Assembly (NCBI GenBank): GCA_031258615.1
Contig: JAIRMP010000043.1
Location: 1 to 7,063 of the forward strand
From: Spirochaetaceae bacterium
GTDB taxonomy: Bacteria > Spirochaetota > Spirochaetia > Treponematales > Breznakiellaceae
Direction: 5' to 3'
DNA: 7,063 nucleotides
This document shows positions 1 to 4,349 of the stretch, one piece after another (position 1 is the stretch's first letter; every line of letters begins with the position of its first letter). The translations under genes and the position numbers were made by a program. Below the pieces are notes generated by a model. It saw nothing but the letters and a program-made list of their open reading frames with translations. It ran no database searches and was not told where the DNA came from.

Positions 1-165
1 CTGACATCGGTGCAGGTGGTTGCCGGCTACAACTTCAAGTTTATCGGGACGCAGACCCTGTCGACCGCGCAGGCGGACAAGTATCCCGCGCTGTTCACGG
101 TATACCAGCCGCCCGCCGGTACGCCTGTCTTCACCGGCTCGCAAAAGATTTACGATGTCGTATAG
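1..165 (+). CDS. C-terminal end of an unrecognised protein (partial)
   Basis: Frame 1 is open from the first base to a TAG at 163-165, giving 54 residues that end in SQKIYDVV. The 5' part lies outside the window. The stretch alternates hydrophobic and polar residues (for example VQVVAGYNFKFIG) and contains a Pro-rich turn (YQPPAGTPVFTG). This suggests beta structure, as in the C-terminal domain of an exported or surface protein, but I do not recognise a family. It runs in the same direction as the XaxA-like gene that starts 162 nt further on. The codon pattern (many GCG, CCG and ACG codons, clean in-frame stop) supports real coding over the other frames here. No function is proposed. Confidence 0.5.
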   Translation: MTSVQVVAGYNFKFIGTQTLSTAQADKYPALFTVYQPPAGTPVFTGSQKIYDVV

Positions 166-196
166 GACACGGCGGCTCACGCGGGACGGGGGATGG

Positions 197-220
197 GCCT
201 CCCGGCGCACTTCGCAGCCG
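197..220 (+). repeat. Direct repeat copy A, upstream of the toxin-like gene
   Basis: The 14-mer GCCTCCCGGCGCAC at 197-210 recurs exactly at 1494-1507. Similarity continues to AGCCG, giving 21 of 24 positions identical (197-220 against 1494-1517). The two copies lie in the non-coding DNA on either side of the 328-1476 gene. They could be remnants of a dispersed intergenic repeat or the ends of an inserted or duplicated segment. Confidence 0.5.
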
Positions 221-251
221 GGGAAAACTCCTGAAGTTTGCGGAGACAACC

Positions 252-316
252 GCGGGGCGCAGCCCCGCTCATCAAACAAACCCCCGGCGGGAGCCGGGGA
301 TGCCCCTCATGGGGCA
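252..316 (+). repeat. Three tandem GC-rich hairpins before the toxin-like gene
   Basis: Three separate perfect stem-loops follow one another. The first is GCGGGGC (252-258) with GCCCCGC (262-268), loop GCA. The second is CCCCGGC (282-288) with GCCGGGG (293-299), loop GGGA. The third is TGCCCC (301-306) with GGGGCA (311-316), loop TCAT. None is followed by a T run, so they are not classic intrinsic terminators. The last stem ends 11 nt before the ATG at 328, so folding could mask or insulate that ribosome binding site. They may equally be REP-like repeats or a decay barrier for the upstream transcript. The rest of 166-327 shows nothing coding that I can support. Confidence 0.6.
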
Positions 317-327
317 CGTGAGATATT

Positions 328-1476
328 ATGAAAACGTTGAATATATCACCGGAAAATTTGACTTATCAGATCGCGGACAAGCAAAAAATCGTGCTTGGCA
401 GCGCGGACCGTCTGGATTTGCAGAAGTATGTTTTGCAGGGCATGACGCTGCCCGCCTCGGCAGACGCGGTCAAGGCAGCGTTCGGGATTCCCGACAGCAA
501 GATTCCGGATTTTAAGGATATAATAACCGCTTATGCCGGTATCCGCGACCATTGCAAGACGTTTTATGACGGCGCGTTTACAGGCTCGGTCAATCTCGCG
601 TCAAACATCATTGAATTTAGCTTTTCGGCGAAGTATTACCTCACGGGGATTGCCAGGATCGCCGCCGACTTCGAAGCGGGGAAGATCAGCGATAAGGACG
701 CGCAGGAACAATGCGCCGCTCTGGTGGACCTCCTGCTCAAAAATATAGGCGGCTATGTTGAAGCCTGCGACAAGGTTTGCTCGGGGATCAAAATCTTTCT
801 TGAGGAAACGCTGGTGGACAATGTAACGATGAACGGACAGGACGGGAAGTCCGGGCTCAACAAGAAATACTATGACAAGTACCATCTGAACGAGTCGAAT
901 ATCAAGCAGTTGAATGACGATATAGCCGAAGCCCAGCGCGAGTTGGACAAGGCGTCGGCGGACTACAATTACGATGTTACGGTGGCGTCGACAACCCCGA
1001 CTTACGCCTGGATATTCCCGTTCGGCACCATTCCGGCTGTTATCGTGGCCGGCGTGTACGGTGATCGGGCTACGGAGGCCTACAAAAAGATGGGAGCGTG
1101 CCGCGACAAGATAAAGGCCGCCCAGGGCGATTTGCAGGCTAAGATGGCGATGGTGGGCTGCCTGCGCAGCGCGACCGACAGCGTTTCCCGTGTAGCCGGC
1201 TTGATACAAAAGGCCGTAGCTCCTATTGAGGCGATGAAGGGCTGCTGGAACGCTATTTTCGATGACCTTGGCTCGTTAAAGAATACGATACAGGAGGACA
1301 TAGCCGATCTTCCCGTGGTTGTCAAAAGCATAGGCGTGGACAAGGCGCTGGCGCAATGGGAGGCTGTAGCGCAGGAAGCTGACGATTACCGGAAGACGGC
1401 GTATATATCAAGCACATCTAAAAACCTCGCGGAAGCCGGTGTTATCCAGTTCCCTGCGATAAAAAAACCGGCGTAA
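328..1476 (+). CDS. Alpha-xenorhabdolysin subunit A-like (XaxA/YaxA-type) alpha-helical pore-forming protein
   Basis: The 382-residue protein is almost entirely predicted helix and has no signal peptide. Residues about 31-110 (LQKYVLQGMTLPAS, then FGIPDSKIPDFKDI, then YAGIRDHCKTFY) follow the layout I associate with XaxA N-terminal regions. That layout is a helix, an LP-x-S/T turn, an 'I-x-DF/GL' segment and an 'I-R-x-H' helix. Residues 188-216 form an amphipathic helix. Residues 221-245 are one hydrophobic stretch (TYAWIFPFGTIPAVIV), followed by a charged helix at 246-275 and more helices to about 360. A central hydrophobic hairpin between long helices is the membrane-inserting element of the XaxA, HBL/Nhe and Cry6Aa alpha-pore families. 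XaxA normally acts with a XaxB partner, but none lies downstream here. The ATG follows a weak GTGAG ribosome site and a GC hairpin. Family membership is inferred by eye. A different helical toxin family, or a non-toxin helical protein, remains possible. Confidence 0.55.
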   Translation: MKTLNISPENLTYQIADKQKIVLGSADRLDLQKYVLQGMTLPASADAVKAAFGIPDSKIPDFKDIITAYAGIRDHCKTFYDGAFTGSVNLASNIIEFSFSAKYYLTGIARIAADFEAGKISDKDAQEQCAALVDLLLKNIGGYVEACDKVCSGIKIFLEETLVDNVTMNGQDGKSGLNKKYYDKYHLNESNIKQLNDDIAEAQRELDKASADYNYDVTVASTTPTYAWIFPFGTIPAVIVAGVYGDRATEAYKKMGACRDKIKAAQGDLQAKMAMVGCLRSATDSVSRVAGLIQKAVAPIEAMKGCWNAIFDDLGSLKNTIQEDIADLPVVVKSIGVDKALAQWEAVAQEADDYRKTAYISSTSKNLAEAGVIQFPAIKKPA

Positions 1477-1493
1477 CAGACCCGCAGCAGGCC

Positions 1494-1517
1494 GCCTCCC
1501 GGCGCACATCATAGCCG
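1494..1517 (+). repeat. Direct repeat copy B, downstream of the toxin-like gene
   Basis: This is the partner of the repeat at 197-220. Fourteen bases are identical at 1494-1507, and 21 of 24 match over the full length. It begins 17 nt after the TAA of the toxin-like gene. Confidence 0.5.
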
Positions 1518-1533
1518 CAAGCCCCCGTAGTCA

Positions 1534-1561
1534 TTGCGAGTACCCATAGGGTACGAAGCAA
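1534..1561. repeat. REP-like palindrome (cattgcgag...gaagcaa type)
   Basis: TTGC (1534-1537) and GTACCC (1540-1545) pair with GGGTAC (1549-1554) and GCAA (1558-1561) around an ATA loop, interrupted by a GA/GAA bulge. The outer arms (cattgcgag and cgaagcaa) resemble a small palindromic intergenic repeat family common in many bacterial genomes. Its location between two genes fits that. It lacks a T tail and is not a convincing terminator for the upstream gene, though it may stabilise that transcript's 3' end. Confidence 0.5.
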
Positions 1562-1566
1562 AATAA

Positions 1567-1607
1567 TAGGCATACGCGTTACAAAACACTATATTTGTAT
1601 TAAGGAG
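1567..1607 (+). promoter_or_regulatory. Candidate promoter, operator and ribosome site of the toxin-antitoxin operon
   Basis: TAGGCA (1567-1572) and TATATT (1590-1595) stand 17 nt apart and match sigma-70 -35 and -10 boxes at 4/6 and 5/6 positions. The inverted repeat TACAAA (1580-1585) / TTTGTA (1594-1599), with an 8-nt centre, overlaps the -10 box. This is where a ribbon-helix-helix antitoxin would bind to autorepress. A strong AAGGAG at 1602-1607 sits 8 nt before the ATG at 1616 and fixes that start. The predicted leader would be very short, so the promoter call is tentative and the ribosome site is firm. Confidence 0.4.
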
Positions 1608-1615
1608 CAGCGAAA

Positions 1616-1906
1616 ATGGCCAAAACAAGCCTTTTACAGGTACGAATTGATACGGAGTTAAAACAGCAGGCGGAAAAACTCTTTGCTGAAATCGGGCTGG
1701 ATACCCCATCAGCCGTAAGGCTTTTTTTCAAGCAGTCCATCATACAAAAAGCAATACCGTTTCCGGCGGCTTTACATCAGGAAAAAAACGAAGAGCCTAT
1801 AAAAATATGGCAGAACCATGCGCCGCTTATGAAAAATCCGGTACATCTTGACGACTATCAAAAATTCACACGGGACGAGCTGCATGATAGAAAAAGTTTT
1901 TTTTGA
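1616..1906 (+). CDS. RelB/DinJ family antitoxin
   Basis: This 96-residue protein would neutralise the toxin encoded immediately downstream. Residues 7-47 (LQVRIDTELKQQAEKLFAEI, then GLDTPSAVRLFFKQ, then KAIPF) give the ribbon-helix-helix pattern of RelB/DinJ antitoxins: a beta strand with alternating residues, helix 1, a GL-T-SxAVR turn, helix 2 and the typical ALPF/AIPF end. This half would dimerise and bind operator DNA. Residues 48-96 are polar and probably disordered, as expected for the part that wraps the toxin. The AAGGAG at 1602-1607 supports the ATG. Its TGA overlaps the toxin gene by 23 nt, so translation is probably coupled. RelB/DinJ proteins classically pair with RelE/YafQ-type RNases. 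Here the partner is a PIN protein. Confidence 0.85.
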   Translation: MAKTSLLQVRIDTELKQQAEKLFAEIGLDTPSAVRLFFKQSIIQKAIPFPAALHQEKNEEPIKIWQNHAPLMKNPVHLDDYQKFTRDELHDRKSFF

Positions 1907-2315
1907 TACAAACCTGTTCATTTACGCTTATACAACGAACGAACCGGAAAAATCAGAAGCTATACACGCCTTGCTTCAGGACTATTCAGGAAAAAAGAGC
2001 ATCGTTATAAGCACACAGGTATTGAGCGAATTTTACGCGGTAATGGCAAAACACCGGCATCCCCATGAGAAAATAGTTGATTATCTCAACGAACTCATTT
2101 CTGCCGTCACCGTCAGCGCGGTTACAACGCGGTCGATCGAAAAGGCGCTGTCCATCAAAGGCAAATACGCATACTCGTGGTGGGATTCGTTAATCCTCGC
2201 TTCCGCGTTGGAAAACGGCTGTAAGCGCGTTTGTTCCGAAGATATGCGGCACGGACAGATAATTGAGGACGCTCTCTTAATAGAAAACCCGTTTTTACCT
2301 GCCGCAGGCGTCTGA
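1884..2315 (+). CDS. PIN-domain (VapC-like) ribonuclease toxin
   Basis: The 143-residue PIN-domain protein is the toxin of this module. PIN toxins are metal-dependent RNases that usually cut tRNA or rRNA. It begins MIEKVFFDTN. The four acidic positions of the PIN active site are visible: D8 (FFDTN), E49 (QVLSEF), D101 (SWWDSLI) and D120 (CSEDM). The length is normal for VapC-type toxins. I chose the ATG at 1884 because the PIN fold starts a few residues later. An in-frame TTG at 1848 would add 12 unrelated residues. No strong ribosome site precedes this ATG, which lies inside the antitoxin gene, so coupled translation is likely. A run of eight T at 1897-1904 lies in the overlap. The active site looks intact, so the toxin is probably functional. 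Confidence 0.85.
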   Translation: MIEKVFFDTNLFIYAYTTNEPEKSEAIHALLQDYSGKKSIVISTQVLSEFYAVMAKHRHPHEKIVDYLNELISAVTVSAVTTRSIEKALSIKGKYAYSWWDSLILASALENGCKRVCSEDMRHGQIIEDALLIENPFLPAAGV

Positions 2316-2366
2316 CAAGCGCAACAGGCTGCCGGCATCTGAGGATATCTCCGGATTAAAGGGGCA

Positions 2367-2440
2367 TGGGCGATACAAGAATCGAACTTGTGACCTCCAG
2401 CGTGTCATACTGGCGCTCTAACCAACTGAGCTAACCGCCC
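2367..2440 (-). tRNA. tRNA-Val (anticodon GAC)
   Basis: Read on the minus strand, the 74 nt fold into a full cloverleaf. The acceptor stem is GGGCGGT/ATCGCCC with one G-T pair. The D arm is GCTC/GAGC with loop AGTTGGTTA. The anticodon stem is CCAGT/GCTGG with loop ATGACAC, and the T arm is ACAAG/CTTGT with loop TTCGATT. The anticodon GAC is at plus positions 2404-2406 and reads valine GUC/GUU codons. The discriminator base is A, as expected for valine. CCA is not encoded, so it must be added after transcription. The gene lies 7 nt downstream of the hairpin that follows cheX on the same strand. Its 3' end faces the toxin-antitoxin module. Confidence 0.95.
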
Positions 2441-2447
2441 TGAATGT

Positions 2448-2477
2448 TGCCGCTAAAAACAAATGTTTTTAGCGGCA
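2448..2477 (-). terminator. Hairpin between cheX and tRNA-Val, probable terminator
   Basis: This is a perfect 13-bp inverted repeat: TGCCGCTAAAAAC (2448-2460) and GTTTTTAGCGGCA (2465-2477) with a 4-nt loop. It starts 7 nt after the cheX stop codon. The T5 run lies inside the descending arm rather than after it, and no U tract follows the stem on the minus strand. Termination may therefore be partial, or the hairpin may mark a processing point between the che mRNA and the tRNA. Confidence 0.6.
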
Positions 2478-2484
2478 GCTACAG

Positions 2485-2958
2485 CTATAGGCGTTCACGT
2501 ATTACTACGTTCACTTCTATTTTGCCGATGGGGCCAAGTTCCATCGGCACGATTAGGGCTTCTACCTTCATCGTGTTTGAAATTTCCATATTTTCGCCGG
2601 AAAAGAGCGCCGGCGGTGTAAGATCGAATCTAAAGCCCAAATCATGGAGCTTGGTAACCGCCTGGGCGGTGATCATATTTGCAAGCTCGGTAATGGTCGC
2701 GTTTGCCATGTCGTCAAGAACCGTAAACGTTTCACCGCCGTTCATAACACCAGCCACTTTAAGGGCTGTATCCTTGGTCATATCAAACAGAACGCGCCCT
2801 TCAACATCACCGGCGAGGCCGACAAGGGCGGCAACACCCATTATCTTCATGGATGATTCTTTTAAGTAAAGCTCGCCGCGTTTTACCTCCGTATTGAGTA
2901 CTTCCTTCAATACGTTGAATGTAGCTTCTACAAATGGATTAATATACTCAACCCTCAT
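2485..2958 (-). CDS. cheX: CheX, CheY-phosphate phosphatase
   Basis: CheX removes phosphate from CheY-P and so resets the flagellar motor signal. In spirochaetes it is the main such phosphatase, a role E. coli gives to CheZ. The 157-residue protein has the usual CheX length. It carries the CheC/CheX/FliY phosphatase helix as ITELANMI, with E91 and N94 forming the E-x2-N pair that acts on the phospho-aspartate. The associated proline (LTPP, 113-116) is about 22 residues later. Residues 45-72 (LVGLAGDVEGRVLFDM, then A-L-K-V-A) match the strand-turn-strand 'GD-xG-x-V' region of the family. The gene starts 15 nt after the CheW-CheR-like stop, with AAGGAG just before the ATG. It is the last chemotaxis gene of the operon in this window and is followed by a hairpin, then a tRNA. 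CheY, its substrate, is not encoded here. Confidence 0.9.
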   Translation of the reverse strand: MRVEYINPFVEATFNVLKEVLNTEVKRGELYLKESSMKIMGVAALVGLAGDVEGRVLFDMTKDTALKVAGVMNGGETFTVLDDMANATITELANMITAQAVTKLHDLGFRFDLTPPALFSGENMEISNTMKVEALIVPMELGPIGKIEVNVVIRERL

Positions 2959-2973
2959 TTCATTCTCCTTACT

Positions 2974-4320
2974 TTAATTTTTCTCAATCCTGATGAATGC
3001 CGAAATCTGATTCTTTCCTACAGCCTTCCAGTCTGCATCTAACATAGTTTCATTCGTTCCCAAAAATACTATACCCTTGCTCTTTAACTTTTCGGATATA
3101 TCCTTGAACACCCTCTTCTGGCCATCCGGCGTAAGAAAAGATAATGTATCACGGCACACAACAATATCAAGCTCCGGCAGCGTGTTCACATTGGTCACAT
3201 CGTGGTATTCAAACACTATGCTGTCCTTTATGGAAGCGTTAAATATATAACCCGTCCGCCCTTTCGATATGAAAGTCTGGCAGTAATCCGGCACGTCAGT
3301 CATTTCAAACACCATATTTGGCGCGTTAGCAATTGCCATTATGTCGTTGTCGTTAGCCCAAATCTTTATATGACCATCAGGATAACGCAATTTTAGTATA
3401 CAGGCAAGTGAAAATGTTTCATAGCCCTTGCCGCAGCCCACATTCCAGACCTGTATATTATTTGAGGAAAGATCGGGCAGCAGGGCTTTGACCGCGTAGG
3501 CATAATCGGAAGTCCATAATTTGCCGTTGCAGGGCGAAAAGAAAGGCTCAAGGTATGCGTCCGCGTCCGACGTATTTTTAAGCTGAATGTTCTCCTTACT
3601 GCGTGTGGCAGCCCATTCCACAAGCCGGGCGGCAACCCAGTCTTCGTTGACGGGGCTGGAGTAAAATTTATTCAGCGCGGCCAGTCCCTCCTTTATAAAT
3701 CCAAGATCGTCCGCCGTTACCGAAGGTTCCGTCAGCCCGCCCTCAGCCTCACCAGCCGAGGCGGCAGACTTGAAGTAGGCGGCCCCGTCACCGCCCTCCA
3801 CAGAATCACGGGACGCCTGCTTTTCTTCCTGATTCTGTGAAAAAATATGAACGACATCAAGAATTATGTACAACGAGCCTTTGTTTTCAACAACGCCCCC
3901 TATGTATTTAGCGTTTATATCGCCAAAAATCGGATGCGCGGGCTGTATAAGACTGGAATGTATGCTGACCACCTTGTCAATCCTGTCTACAATTGTACCG
4001 TAAACACGATCATCTATATGCAAAATCAGCATATTTTCCCACCCGTCGTTTTTATCTTCGATCGGCAGGTGAAAAAATGTGCGCAGGTCTATGATCGGGA
4101 TAATATCACCGCGCAGGTTGTACACGCCGCGCACAAAGGATGCCGCGTTGGGGACATAGGTAAACTTATCGGCTTTGGCTATCTCTTTGACATTCATGAT
4201 GTCAACGCCATAATCCTTTCCGGCAAGCGAAAAGGTAACCATCTTGTAATCGGCATTATCTATAAGGTCTTTTTTTTCCTGTAACTCCGCGTTTACAGTC
4301 GCTAAATCTTTTATTTTCAT
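2974..4320 (-). CDS. cheW: CheW fused to a degenerate CheR-like methyltransferase domain
   Basis: This 448-residue protein should couple chemoreceptors to CheA. Residues about 24-162 form a CheW domain, with YKMVTFSLAGKDYGVDI, then VPNAASFVRGVYNLRG (56-71), IIPIIDLR and a closing GSLYIILDV. Residues about 163-200 are a polar, Gly/Ala-rich linker. Residues about 201-448 resemble CheR. They include a Rossmann SAM-binding loop VWNVGCGKGYETFSLA (291-306), IWANDND (320-326) where CheR has its acidic ribose-binding residue, DIVVCRDTLSFL (385-396) and a final GTNETM (421-426). Canonical CheR residues are altered: the T-x-FFR motif is represented at best by EPFFSP, GEE reads GYE, RN reads RD and SEN reads NET. 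Methyl transfer is therefore doubtful. A CheW-CheR-like protein with a structural role in the receptor array is known from Treponema denticola. AAGGA lies 7 nt before the ATG, and cheA ends 29 nt upstream. Confidence 0.9.
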   Translation of the reverse strand: MKIKDLATVNAELQEKKDLIDNADYKMVTFSLAGKDYGVDIMNVKEIAKADKFTYVPNAASFVRGVYNLRGDIIPIIDLRTFFHLPIEDKNDGWENMLILHIDDRVYGTIVDRIDKVVSIHSSLIQPAHPIFGDINAKYIGGVVENKGSLYIILDVVHIFSQNQEEKQASRDSVEGGDGAAYFKSAASAGEAEGGLTEPSVTADDLGFIKEGLAALNKFYSSPVNEDWVAARLVEWAATRSKENIQLKNTSDADAYLEPFFSPCNGKLWTSDYAYAVKALLPDLSSNNIQVWNVGCGKGYETFSLACILKLRYPDGHIKIWANDNDIMAIANAPNMVFEMTDVPDYCQTFISKGRTGYIFNASIKDSIVFEYHDVTNVNTLPELDIVVCRDTLSFLTPDGQKRVFKDISEKLKSKGIVFLGTNETMLDADWKAVGKNQISAFIRIEKN

Positions 4321-4349
4321 ACTCTATTCCTTAAAAACCCCCGGCACGT

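Noticed and set aside
20..331. Plus-strand 103-codon frame, very rich in Arg, Pro and Ser
   Set aside because: It overlaps the real frame ending at 165, crosses the hairpin region, has a composition typical of out-of-frame GC-rich DNA and resembles no family.
601..1209. Minus-strand 202-codon frame under the toxin-like gene
   Set aside because: It is antisense to a well-formed coding frame, has Arg/His-rich shadow composition and no ribosome site.
1848..1883. TTG start extending the PIN toxin by 12 residues
   Set aside because: The added residues are not part of the PIN fold. The ATG at 1884 places the first strand correctly.
2316..2366. Terminator for the toxin-antitoxin operon
   Set aside because: Only very short inverted repeats (CCTG/CAGG, the palindrome GATATC) and no T run. 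Not enough to call a terminator.
2367..2390. Attachment-site duplicate of the tRNA-Val 3' end
   Set aside because: I looked for a second copy of the tRNA 3' sequence to the left in the window and saw none. No integrase is present here.
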